DNA of 64,000 nt, taken from NCBI GenBank assembly GCA_947172415.1, contig OX359191.1, positions 7,301,130 through 7,365,129 on the forward strand. The letters are read 5' to 3'. The position numbers were made by a program, and so were the translations under genes. The notes beneath the pieces were generated by a model. The model saw nothing but the letters and a program-made list of their open reading frames with translations, was not told the origin of the DNA and did no database searches. This document shows, in pieces, positions 21,698 through 33,168 of this stretch (within the stretch, counting starts at the first letter, position 1; each line of letters begins with the position of its first letter). The stretch comes from Chondrosia reniformis (taxonomy: Eukaryota > Porifera > Demospongiae > Chondrillida > Chondrillidae).

Positions 21698-24109
21698 TTA
21701 TTGTTTGCGAGTGACATGTGTGGAGTGCTGTCCTGGCTGCATCTGCTGAGCGTGAGTTTGCTGTGTGAGTCCAACAATACTGGAAGCCACATTCAGTAAG
21801 GCTTCAATCTGGCTCGGAGTCATTGTACCTACAAGAACAGATAATGAATCACTTCAAATTTCAATTCAATAGTAGTAAGCAAATTTATCTAAACCAAACT
21901 ATACTCTCCCACAGATGAGTTACATCTAGAAGATAGACAATCTTAAAGCTTCATTTGATTCTGGATTTTACCCCACCCACTTGTGTCTCCTGGGGAACAC
22001 AATGAGGAGCTTATGGTCTTTAATTAAAGATGTCCTCTACTTACTTGAGAAGGACAGTCAAACAATTATATTGCATGTACTGAGGACAGCTCTGAGAATA
22101 AAGAGCAGGATTTCTTTCAAGGGGGGGGGGGGCATTTGAAGAGGTCTTGCTACACTTACCAAGACTGACAATAGCTTCATGTAAGTTGACATTTCTTGAA
22201 GACTCCTGAAGGAGGGCTTTGATTGCTGCATCAGTAGTATTGACTGGCTGATTTGATGAGGTGGGAACTGGTGGGTTGGGCTGGCTGTGAGAGGTACCAT
22301 TACTACCTGCATCCACTGTAACTATGTCACTATTGCTAATAACTACTTCCTCTGAGCTTGGAACGATCACCATGGAAACAATCTCACCAATATCTCTCTG
22401 CATGATATCAGCATGCATTGCGTCCGACAGTAGTGGAAAAGGATCGGATGAAACCTTTTTATCCACCTTAATCTCAGCTTGATCAAACTCATCATTAGAA
22501 TGAGATCGACAGTGCTCTGAGAAGCGTGCTAAATCCAAGAAGACTTCGCCGCACACTTTGCACTTGTGCATCTTCTCCCTTCGGTGTGCCTGGATGTGTG
22601 CTCGCAGGTAGTCTCCACGTGCATACCGTCTACCACATATGTGACATACAAATGGCTTCTCTCCGGTATGAATACGCTTATGTCTCCTCAGATGGGTTAT
22701 ACGAATAAACTTTCTTCCACACTGGTCACAAGCAAAAGGTCGACTTGGTTCAGCAGAAGTTCCAGATGGTTCCATCAGGGAATCATCAAAACTTTGATAT
22801 CCTTCAGCTACAACCGTTTCCTCAACCTGAACAATTGGCACAGAAGACCCAGATACCACAACATCATTCACAGTAGGCGCTACCAGAGACCCTTTACCAT
22901 TCTTGTGTCCCTCTGGAGAGGCCACGGCTGCTAGCAGATGAAGATTGCAACCCTCCGATCTCTTTCCCCCAGTCTTGATTGGGATCTTGTTGGCAGCAGT
23001 GCTTGCATGCATCCTTCTTCTGTGCTTGTCAAGATGTGACGCTCTGCCAAACTCCTCTCCACATGTACGACATTTGTACATAGCCACATCCTTGTGGAGG
23101 GTAGAATGTCTATTTAAATGATCAGCCCGCAGGAAACGCTTTCCACAAAACTGGCAGAGGAATTTCTTGTCTTCCGGATCTGGGTGTGTAAGGAGATGGT
23201 CTTGGAACTGATGCAGCACAGTAAAGCATTCTCGACAGTTGGGACAAATGTAGGCAGGGCTGTGATCCATTGCATCAGAGGTAAGATGGTCCATTGACAG
23301 ATCTGCGGTGGGCATTACAGTTGACACAAAGTAGCCAGACTGGGATTTCACATCGTCTCCAGGTACATCAGGACCAGCCCAAAAACAGACATCGTCACTG
23401 TTACCATAGCGAGCCAATAGGGCACCAACAAATGTGTCGGCTGACATGCTGCACGCAGCTTGTAAGAGGGGGTCACACGATAGATTCAGAGGCAATCCTG
23501 TGTCGGTCACATGATGAGTCGGTAGAGTATTTTCCATCACATCTTCCCGATCAGATTGGTCCTCTACAATTTCCACCATTTCTGCTGCTCTGGGGATCTC
23601 GTCCACATTGAAAGTCTCCACCACTGGCATAATGTCAATGTTCTCACCGACCACTATTTCCATTCCCTCCTGAATGGGTGGGTGAGAGGGGAAAGACAGC
23701 GATGAGGACTTGTCTTCGCTCATCCCCTCAGCAAGACAGGTTTTCTGTTGACCTGTTGCAAGGTTGGGCGTGTTGTACTCCACCTGAATGGTCACCGGGT
23801 GGAATGTAATGTCGTGTGGATTGCTGAGCTGTGGTTTCACTACAATGGGGCTCTGGGTGGTCATTGAGGGTGGGTCAGCCGTGGTCTCCTGGTGAGGGTT
23901 GCGCTTCATTGAATAGCTCTTCACTTGTACCACCACATCGTTCAGAACATCCAACAGTGCTACGTGAAAGATGAATAGAGTTATGTATTCAAACATATTG
24001 TTACACCGTGGATATGGTTATACTTACTTGGCTCTACCGCCGCTCTGTCAAGTGCTAGCTTTACATCGTTACTTTTCCTTGACCGACACTTAAAGATTTT
24101 CTTTGGCAT
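21698..24109 (-). CDS. C2H2 zinc-finger protein, six fingers
   Basis: Exons 24028-24109, 22160-23959 and 21698-21828 join with agreeing phases to give about 670 residues. Six C2H2 fingers are visible in two groups: YICPNCRECF.., FLCQFCGKRFLRADHLNRH, YKCRTCGEEFGRASHLDKH, then FACDQCGRKFIRITHLRRH with a TGEKP linker to FVCHICGRRYARGDYLRAH, and a final HKCKVCGEVF finger. The N-terminal half is acidic and Ser/Thr/Pro-rich; the C-terminus ends in a Gln/His-rich tail. It is presumably a sequence-specific DNA-binding regulator. I do not recognise an orthologue. It starts at Met 24109; an upstream in-frame Met at 24238 precedes a hydrophobic, non-conserved-looking leader and is judged 5' UTR. Its stop lies only 123 bp upstream of the mTOR start on the same strand. 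Confidence 0.9.
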
Positions 24110-24483
24110 TTCGATCAAGTATAAAGTCGACTTGAGATCCACCAACTGCACAAAAATAAACAGCCATTCTTTTTGTATTCCCGCCGTTATTTTTAACCAG
24201 ACATATAATTTGAGGATTTTACCTGTTTCAAAAACCATCGTCTTCTTACCTTTAAGCGCTTCTTTTTTAACTTTTAAGAAATCTTGTTACATCAAAAAAG
24301 GCAAAAACTACTTTAAATTGAGTTGAAATCTTCCTTAGTGTCGTTTTCAAAGAAAATTATAGCGTTTTTTGCCGTGAGGATAACCCTTCTTCTTACAAGA
24401 GAAAGAACCGATGAGGATCTTCTTCTCAACTGGCAGAGGGCGGGACCACATAAACGTCATTCACGTGATATACAAGATGCCTA

Positions 24484-24572
24484 TACAGTTTAACTACTAT
24501 AGCCAGAATTCTTTCAGTTTAACTACTAGCCAGAATTCTTTCAGTTTAACTACAATAGCCAGAATTCTTTAA
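24484..24572. repeat. About 31-bp triplicated repeat
   Basis: Three copies of CAGTTTAACTAC..(TA)..AGCCAGAATTCTTT lie between the zinc-finger gene's 5' end and the end of the FCS/SAM gene. It is in the only spacer between these two tandem minus-strand genes. Confidence 0.85.
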
Positions 24573-24664
24573 TCTGTAATTCATAATTCATAGGGTATAC
24601 AGATTAATGCATGCATCAGTTGGTAGATACAAAGTCAATAAAAATAGGATATATAGACTACGGG

Positions 24665-26802
24665 TCAATAAGAATTTTCTGCATTCTTCATTGCATCAAT
24701 TTGAGCTTGGATTTTTAAGGCTGGACCCAGCATTACACCCAGATGCTTTATCATGTGGTCTTCAGAGATGAGCATCAGCACTCGACCATCAATGAGGTGG
24801 TCCTGAAACTTCTCCTGGTAAGCTTCGAACCCAAGGTCCTTGAGGAAGATGCTTACCTCCTCTACACTCCAAGACCTCAGGGGTATACCATTTGGATGTG
24901 AGTACATGCCATCAGCTGATTGAGGGAGAGTATAGGACAAACAATATACATTAGTTTATCTGCCATGTGCTAGGGAATATTGTTTGTCTTTAAGATGGTA
25001 CATCTTTGACTCTTTGAGCGTCTAATATTGTTTGTATTATATAATGATATGGAAACTCCACTAGCCTAAAAAAATATCACTGGACGATGTCCAAGTCACT
25101 TAATTCATTAGTTTATCTGCCAATATTATTTGGGTTGATAAGCTTAGCTAGGGAGGTTCTACCTCCAGGGCACTTAAATATTAGATATACAACTCATATC
25201 ATGTGTTAAACTAGACCTCAATCACACCTTCTCAGAGAATAGTCTGAAACAGACACAGTTATCAACACAAAGACACACAATGGAATGCTAAATACACTTT
25301 TATGGATGCCAATCAAGTGTTGGAGTGCTATACCTTGATTTGCAGTCTTCTTTTTGGCAGGAGGTGTGACACTTGAGTTAGACACTTGGCTAAGCTTTTT
25401 CCTCTTACCCTTCAAAGGCATCTGAAAGATATACATCACATCAAAGGTTGGCTATGACAATACTTTGGTACACAAGAAGGCGCCTAGCATTAACAACTCA
25501 AGATTGAATAGCAAATAAAATGTCTCTAAACTTTTAAATTAATAATACTGGACACTGCTTTAGGAACGGCAGTAAGAGAGTCACGCTATCAATTTAATAT
25601 GGCTATATGTATGTATGAATCTCAAGTCATGTGAATCAATTCTATTCCTAAATCACTTGGAGATTTATGAGCAACAAAATATTGTCATGCTGCTATATAT
25701 AAACATTGCAGCAAACTTAATTTCAATATCTAGGGACAATGACAAAATGCATTATCAGGTAATTTGAACTATCAGAGATTAAGTTTGATTTCAAAGAGTA
25801 AATGTAAATGTAACAGCAAGGAACAGGTTCATGATATTGTATTAATGAAGTTTTACTGCATACTAGTATAATACTCCTTTATTCTGCAATGTATATTACA
25901 AAGCTTGTTGCCATGGCAATGGGGTATACTCTATCATACAGTAATGCATATGACAATGTACAAGAGGAGAATGTTGACCTACCACAGGTGTTGATGGAGA
26001 GAGAGACTCAGGGGCTGATATTAGTAAACCTGCAGATGAAGAGTTCATGGGGCCACTGGCAGTAGGAGGTGTATAGGCAGCCATTTTCTGACGCAATGTT
26101 TGCTATAGATAAAGAGAGATCACTTGCCAGATGTAGAAACATGAATATTGTGTGATAAGAAAGCATTGATTGAATAACATCAAAAATGTTGGAAACTACT
26201 AAAACCTGTTTCCCTTAGTATGATCCAATTAGTCAAAGATAAAAGTAACCATTTGATGACAAATTTGAATGGTGTTATGTGACAAGTACTTGTTCTTTTG
26301 AAGCCTTCGTTTTCCTAGATGGATATCTCCTAGCTGCGCTGTATCTCTTACAGCAAGTGACGGAACAGAATCTCCTTGACGGAGTAACCATCTGCTCCAC
26401 TAACTTTCTTACTCCACATGATTCACAAATTTTATATTCAGCCTCTTCAAAAGTACCCTCTACTAACAAATGAATGATAGATTCACTACATGTCTAGTAG
26501 ATAAAATGTAGCCAAACCTACCCTGCTTCAATCCGGAAGTCTGCAACTTTCCATATTCTTCGGGTATAAACTGAGGTCTTTGATCCTTGATGGGAAATAT
26601 TGGATAATTAACATAATTTAGATAATAAAAAGTTTACTTGAAAAGAATGATTGATATAAAAAATCACTTAGGTGGACCCGTGACGAACACTTACAGAATA
26701 CGAAGATTTACTTTCTTCAAGTAAGAACCCTCCAACAACACTGACTCCCTTTTCTCCTAAATTCTCCATCTCCACAATAGAGGGACCTTGGTCCAAATCC
26801 AT
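24665..26802 (-). CDS. FCS-type zinc finger and SAM domain protein (Polycomb-like)
   Basis: The first exon begins at Met 26802 (MDLDQGPSIVEMENLGEKG). A central exon ending at 26289 carries an FCS zinc finger: ICESCGVRKLVEQ..., then RRFCSVTCCKRYSAARR. A Ser/Pro-rich exon (about 25983-26100) and a Lys-rich one (about 25337-25420, MPLKGKRKKLSQ) follow. The last exon (24665-24915) is a SAM domain: LRSWSVEEVSIFLKDLGFEA...IDGRVLMLISEDHM..LGVMLGPALKI. FCS finger plus SAM with GPALKI is the architecture of Polyhomeotic, SFMBT and SAMD11-type Polycomb proteins, where SAM polymerisation organises repressive chromatin. No MBT repeats are seen, so a PHC-like or SAMD-like protein is preferred. Some inner exon boundaries are approximate. 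Confidence 0.8.
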
Positions 26803-26843
26803 CAACCACACCTGGCTTTAGGTTACAGAGCCACCCGATTAAA

Positions 26844-28091
26844 ATGGCCGCCTTTCTGAAGATCTCTAAGCCGCGGAGTAAGCATAGCAACATTAACCAA
26901 ACATTCTCATACTTATTTTCATTGTTACATCGTTATCTTTTCAATGTTGTCTCTCGTAGTCGTTAGCTACCAGCGGAGGCAGTTCCTCTCTCGCCTAGCT
27001 GAAACTTTCAAAGAGGAAGAAGCGCATGCCAACAAAACGTTATACATCTGGAAGAGAATTGTACGTTCTATTTGAAATGGATAAGGCTTGCTTGTACGCT
27101 CGTTTAATGATTTTTTTTCTGTAGTCTGTGTGGATATGCATGCCCGTGTTAGGATATTTAACCTGGAAGCATTTGATTGGCAAGTCGAATGTATGAGTGA
27201 GCTTGACTCAGTATATTTACTTATAGTCGCTATTTACATAGTTGGAGAACATGCCAAGGAATATGAATACTTTAATTGGCCTCACCTACGAATCAGAAAT
27301 AAGGTACTCAACTAACTGTTATGCAATAATACAGTATGTTCCTGGTGGGTTACCATTTCCATAGACAAGTTATATGTTGATTGTGTTTGTGCAGCCATTC
27401 CCTTGGGGCGATGGGGACAAGTCACTTATACATAACCCCAAGACCAACCCATGTCCTCCGGTTGAAGGTGGCACAGAGGAAGATGTGACAGACAAACCAG
27501 TTAGTTTTTGGTTAACCAAATATGTCGCAATCAATCTGGTTCCTGGTATCCTGCACAGCACCCACTTACTGAATGGATTTTTGCTAACTTGATGGAAGAC
27601 AGAGAAGAGAAGGACAAAGAGAGGTGGGAACATCTTGCTGCTATGCAGGAGAGGAGGAGAAGATAGTATCCTTTGCCTTCATAGAGGTTTCCGAGAGCCT
27701 TGCCACTAGAGATTGTTTGCATTGTGTAAGCTAGATACATCCCCGGGCCAGACAGCTCTATATTCATCAGTGATTTAGGATCTCCAGTGTTACAGTGCCC
27801 AAAGACTAGCTTACATGTACCTGAAATACATGCATGCCCTTTACAGTTACAGTTACTAGCAAACAAAACAGTTAACTCTGTCAGCAGTCATGTCAAGAAG
27901 ATTAAGGTTGCTCGTTATCAAAGATTAGCTTACATGGTGTTACTAGCAAGGTTGTACTGCCTTAACCACTGTCCAGCTTAAAGCGCAGGGAGCGAACAAC
28001 AATCCAGAGGATACCTCTAGACCCAATGGACGTGATCAAGGAAATAGAGGCCAGCAAAAAGCTAGTCAACAAGCGAGACCATGGATTATGA
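26844..28091 (+). CDS. COX6A: Cytochrome c oxidase subunit 6A with a C-terminal extension
   Basis: Exons 26844-26877, 26960-27060, 27125-27179, 27242-27303, 27395-27499, 27559-27665 and 27977-28091 join in phase to about 192 residues. The core KTLYIWKRI, CMPVLGYLTWKHL (single membrane helix), EHAKEYEYFNWPHLRIRNKP and FPWGDGDKSLIHNPKTNP is unmistakable COX6A, a nuclear-encoded regulatory subunit of complex IV in the mitochondrial inner membrane. Family members end soon after the HNP-NPLP motif. Here about 75 charged residues follow (LMEDREEKDKERWEHLAAMQ, RRRRYLKRRERTTIQRIP). Exon 3 appears to end in a GC donor (GCAAGT). If the two last introns are not removed, the protein would instead stop at 27592 with a short different tail. 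Confidence 0.85.
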
Positions 28092-28400
28092 ACTTGGCCT
28101 CACCGCATCCACTTATTGCCTATTATACAGCATTAACTAACTCGCAGTTATTTCACTACTTTTATTACAAAATACAGAATGCATAAACAGTGGTACTGTA
28201 TATGAAAATAATAATGTACATTACTTGGAATAACGTAATTGTGTATTCTTAACGTGTTGTCTATGGATGGAGTGTTGTGTGTAGAATAACTAACACACTG
28301 GAGCACACTAGTAGTTTTACAGAGTGCAATCAAAACAATACTACAATATATCTGTTTAACAAGGACAAAACTAGACCATGCTATTGTCATGGCAACAAGA
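28092..28400. other. Convergent 3' spacer between COX6A and G protein beta
   Basis: This 309-bp spacer holds the two presumed 3' UTRs. I see no gene in it. Confidence 0.5.
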
Positions 28401-31180
28401 TTAGTTCCAAATCTTTAACAAACTATCCCAGGATCCTGTCGCAACTGCAAGACCATCATTAGTGATTCCCAGACAGCTGATACGGTTATCATGTCCTGTC
28501 AAAATGCCGGCTCTCTCTCCCTTCAGTGTGTCCCACACGTAACAGTTAAAATCATCATAACCAGCAAGCAAAAGGCGGCCAGAAGTTGAAAAGCCCACGC
28601 TAGTAATGCCAGCAGCAATCAGCTCAAAAGAGTAACACATCAATTCCTAAAGGACAGCGAGAAGGAAAAACATTACACTAGCAGTCTGTATCTGCACAAG
28701 AGAGACACTTTCACACCTGATCAGATCTGATGTCAAAAAGTCGGCAGGAATAGTCATCAGAACCGGTAGCAAAGGCATTACCACTTGGGAAAAACTAGGA
28801 AATCAAAAATTGAACCATTAGTAAAACAACTGTATATTCTCCAAGCAATACTTGTAAGATGCTTACTGAAACAGCATTTATGTCCTGGTCATGGCCAATG
28901 AACGTCTGGTGACACTGTCCAGTACGGATGTCCCACAACTTTGCAGTGGCATCGCAAGCACCAGACACAAAAGTGCTACCTTCCTTGGGCATAGATATGC
29001 TCATCACATCGCCAGTGTGCCCAACAAAGGTGTTCACCAACTGACCAGTTTCAATGTTCCACAAGGCACTACAGAAAAGGACGGAGCCATTTTGACACAA
29101 TTTACACAATTGTGCAAACATAACATTGGGGTCAGAAAGACCAATTTGATGAGGAAAATCTATTCATATATTGAAAGTCAACATGAAAACGAACCATTTT
29201 CGTGATCTTTTTCACAGTAAAAGCAATACAGATGTAGGGAACAATATGGCTTCCCAAGCTAAAGTCACCACTTCATTCAGTCAACTACTAATATCATTAA
29301 CATCTAGCAAGCAAGAGCAAGTTGCAAGGAATGTATGAAAGTCTCTCTATTCTCAGTACAAAAACAAGCTATGCTCTTTAAAGACTTCTTAAGAAATTAG
29401 ATTATGAACATCATTTAATCACCAACTGACCATGTCATGTCACCGGAACTGGTTAAGATCTCTGAGTCATCAATGAACCTGCAACATGAAAGGTATCCTG
29501 TGTGACCCTGCAACTCCCTTGTTACCCTGACATTCCCCTCCCGGGTCCTCAAGCTGTAGATGGAGCAGATATTATCCAATCCACCTAATGAATAAAAGGG
29601 AAATTTTGAGGAATACATACAGGTATGTATAATACTAAAAATGTATCCATGGAAACCATTACAGAGAAAACAATCAAAAAAACATAGTCATGCAGCATTT
29701 CTATGGCAACCTATCTTCTATTTAAGCAGGCTAATTGGGAACAATACATAATGTTATGAAAATGAATTAATATCCAGTTGATGACTTGGTAATTAAAACA
29801 GTTTCAAGCCGACTACAAAGGACATACAAATAGACGCTTACCACAAGCAACAAAGTTTCCAGAGGGAGAGTACGCACAAGTCATGACCCAGCTAGACCTC
29901 AGTGGAATAGCATGTACTTTGTTAGTGGTGTAGCCATCCCATACAATTAGTTTACCATCTTGCGAGGCTGAAACTAGGTACCTACAAATGACAGCACACA
30001 CAAGTAAAAAGTTGACTTCAAACACACACAGGTAAAAAGTTGACTTCAAACACACACAGGTAAAAAGTTGACTTCAAACACACACAAAAAGTTGACTTCA
30101 AAACACACAAAAAGTTGACTTCAAACACACACAGGTACCAAGGTGTGTAGAAAATAGGATCATTTAATGGCTTACCTTGAGTCTGTAGCCCAATGCATTG
30201 CATAAATCTTTGCTAAGTGACCTCTGAGGATCTTTCTAGCTCTAAATGTAATCCTGGATATGGGAGCCTCGCCCTGGGCAGCCTGGTAGCAGGAAAGACA
30301 AGAAGACCAGCAGCTGACAAAATGTAACACAATCCGGCTAACATGTGTAAGATATGCTTTAATTCTATAAACACATTCCACAATATGTCTTGCAATTAAG
30401 ACTAGTTAATGGCAATGTTCAGATATTCTAATTGATATTCACCACCATTAGGTTACAGGTCAACACCCAGAGGTCACCAAGTAATGTTTGAATCTGCTTT
30501 ATCCATTAATTTACTATGAAATTTGATGTATAACTTTAACTTCCCCAAAACAAACACTACTTGATTCCTACAGTTACAAGGGAACCTTTATCGACTACAC
30601 ACCACGAAAAAAGGAAAATTTAAAGGTTCTTTGATAATTCTTGAAAGCCAGTCTGACAGTGAGTAGATAGGAGAGCAAGGATTGAACTATTCAGAAGCTA
30701 GTCGCAATAGAGGAGCCTTTTAGCACGTCTACAAGTGATGGGATCATCCCATTGTTCCACACAAGACTCATCACCACTTAATACAGCGGTAATTAACAAG
30801 TATGTCAGACGACACGCGGGGCTCACCTCGCGAAGCGTTGTATCACGCACCGCCTGCCTCTGGTCCTACAGACAAAGACAAGAAAAAGAAATTAACAAAA
30901 GTAAAACGCCATGTCAACAAGGCGTCTGTTTGTCTACTCCAAATTTTTGAGGCATACATTGGTTAAGTGGTTTCTGCACTACCTACAAAGCTGACCATTG
31001 ACTCACCACCAACCCCGCGTTATATTTGAAATCCTTTTCCACTTACAGGGCAGGCTCTAGAAATTAGCTACTTTACAGATAAACATTTCAATTTGCCTGT
31101 TAAGTGCCACATCTTACCCTAATTTTCTTTCTAAGATTCTCGGCTTCATGCCTCAAATCCGCCAGCTCTTTATCCGCCAT
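28401..31180 (-). CDS. Heterotrimeric G protein beta subunit (GNB1-4 type)
   Basis: Begins at Met 31180 ([20 protein letters not shown]), an N-terminal coiled coil that pairs with G-gamma, and ends with the invariant [11 protein letters not shown] at 28401. Seven WD40 blades are spread over about eight exons, including [80 protein letters not shown] and [10 protein letters not shown]. It acts at the plasma membrane with G-gamma, binding G-alpha-GDP and signalling to effectors. Conservation with vertebrate Gbeta1 is very high (for example the exact [20 protein letters not shown] segment), and length is close to the usual 340 residues. One intron (about 30000-30130) holds a tandem repeat. Confidence 0.97.
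30003..30135. repeat. 28-bp tandem repeat in a G-beta intron
   Basis: About five copies, some truncated, of AAAGTTGACTTCAAACACAC followed by ACAGGTAA. Each full copy contains a CAGGTAA, which resembles a splice-donor sequence on the plus strand, but the gene runs on the minus strand. Confidence 0.88.
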
Positions 31181-31561
31181 TTTCAACTAAATCTATCTAT
31201 TACTTCCACTGAACCTAACGTTGATAGGAATATTCAGGGATGTTTCTTCCTCTTTTTTCTCTCTCTCCTGGCTACTTATCTTGCTGGCGTCGTATCTCTT
31301 CAAGGCTTACGAGAACCCGAAAAAGATCGACCAAGAAATGGCTGGAATGTGGGAGGAAACGTCATCAACCCGTATTAGGAAATGTGTGCTCCCGATCACG
31401 TGCCATCTATTCATAGTAACACTCTAAATAGCAACAGCATGGAGCTCATCATGCTCGGCGGGCGTCAAAAAGAGGTCGTTCAAAAATCCAAAATGTATTA
31501 AAACTCAACTAAAACATGCAATCCTTTTGTCAAAATACACATATTTCATGTTTCAGTTAAA
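31181..31561. other. Spacer upstream of G protein beta; possible small plus-strand membrane ORF
   Basis: A plus-strand open frame (31148-31378) encodes a hydrophobic stretch (FFLFFLSLLATYLAGVVSLQ) followed by a polar tail ending NGWNVGGNVINPY. A second frame (from about 31221) is also open with a hydrophobic segment. Either could be a small single-pass protein divergent from G-beta, or chance. No homologue is recognised. Confidence 0.25.
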
Positions 31562-33015
31562 CTACTTGTTATCCTTTTGTTCTTCAGAGTCTCCCCCTTT
31601 GTCAGCCGACTTTTCTTCACGCTCAAGGAATTCCTTGCCTTCCTATAGCGCATAACAAACAACAAAAAGATATTTAATTAAATTTGTAAAAAGACATTTA
31701 ACAAGTTATTACAATTAACACCATCACCTACTTCAATGTACATCTAGCAATCATTCACTAGTATTCCTAACCTGTGATTTATATTGTAAATTTCTTTGCT
31801 GTAAACACTTGAACAATATTAACACACCTTTGCAGTTGCCTGCATAGTGCCTTCTCGTTTCATTGCAGCTTTCTTTGGGGACCTCTTCTGTGGTGTCTTC
31901 TTTTTGGGAGAAGGTTTGGGTGGGGAGGCGATACCCTGCTTCTGTTTAGTTTGGGATCGGGTGCGGCCCAACTCCTCCCCCTCCAGAAGGGTGGATGCGG
32001 ACTGTATCATGATAGATAGAAATATTTGCATGCAACTCTCAACTGAACAGTAGCTCAGTTAAACAGAGCACACTCTCATCAGCCTCCTGGTGACCTAGTT
32101 ACATATTATTTCCCACTTGTAGACCTGAGTGATTAGGACAATTCATTCTTGTTTGCTTAAAGCATGGCAATGACATATTTCCCACTATGACTGTTTGTGT
32201 CCAAAGCGTAATACTTATATAACCAATATAGCTACTTGCAGAGCAGTAAGATTTACTGTACTAGGACGCTTCTGTACTGTATAACTGCAATATACCTGAG
32301 TAGTGGACTGCATTGTGGAAACCTTCTTCAAGCGTGGTGACTTCTTTGGGCTCGGTTTGTCAGTCTTTGACCTAGTCTTTCCAATGTTGTCCTTTTCTTC
32401 TCCCAGCAACTGAGCACCCTCCTAAACAAGTATGGACACACACAGTCACATTCCAAAACTGAATCAAGTGAGACTGCCTTTAGCTGACCTGTGCAGTGGC
32501 AGCCATTGTACCCGTGCGAGGTATTTTAGCAGGTTTAGGCGCCTCCTGCTGCACTTCATCAAAAACCTTTTGCTGGCCTCTGGTCTTGGCGTCCTCATCC
32601 GGTTGGTTGCCTTCTCTGGCTAGAAACTCCTTCCCTTCCTAAAAAAACATGCAACAGACAGGGATATTCACAGCCTTCAACACGTGTTTACAGCTACTGA
32701 AGTGCTAATGTGTTCAAAGGATAGTACTGATATATAGAATAAAGTTGTAAGATGACATTAAATACAACAACAACATTGCTGTATACTTAATACTTACATA
32801 GAAAAGTAGCAAGGCATTAATGTAGCTACAAATGCAACACGAGAAGACAAATAATAATACTCAAACAGCATGACAAGTTAAGCAAAATGAATTAAAAAAT
32901 GGCTGCCATTCAGGAGGGCTTTGCTAGTTGCGTAAGATTGGCTATGTACCTGTGCAGTGACGGCCATAGTCGTGTCTCTTTTAAGGGATGGATTGGAAGT
33001 TTCAGTTGACATCAT
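31562..33015 (-). CDS. Lysine-rich protein made of phase-0 exon modules (unknown function)
   Basis: Five exons, 32950-33015, 32489-32638, 32296-32421, 31828-32001 and 31562-31642, all joined at phase 0, give 198 residues. Each exon junction recreates one motif: exons end in (R/K)..TM.(A/S)T(A/T)(Q/K) and begin with EG.EFL..E or a variant (TMAVTAQ|EGKEFLARE; TMAATAQ|EGAQLLGEE; TMQSTTQ|SASTLLEGEE; TMQATAK|EGKEFLERE). Between motifs the exons are basic, with repeated SPKK/TPKK-type steps (KPSPKKKTPQKRSPKK; PSPKKSPRLKK) known from histone H1 tails and other DNA-binding proteins. No signal peptide or membrane helix is present. I do not recognise the family. A nuclear or cytoskeletal binding role is only inferred from composition. 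It is divergent from the gene at 33169. Confidence 0.75.
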
Positions 33016-33168
33016 TAATTGCTGATCGGAAGGGTCTGTTTCCAAAATTTTGGCGTATGGCAGGGTTCAAAGGAAACGCTATTTGGGGCAAGTGGGCGTT
33101 ATTCGGAATTCCCGGATATCTTCACCTCACGTTGCTCCGCCTTCCGACGCGGGTGTGGCTGCAGAAAC

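Noticed and set aside
22041-22158. Open extension of the zinc-finger frame past residue SLGKCSK
   Set aside because: A strong GTAAGT donor at 22159 and a phase-matched terminal exon at 21698-21828 explain the end better; the extension crosses a poly-G run and has no conserved look.
24110-24238. N-terminal extension of the zinc-finger protein from Met 24238
   Set aside because: Hydrophobic, AT-driven sequence that does not suit a nuclear protein; Met 24109 starts a basic segment.
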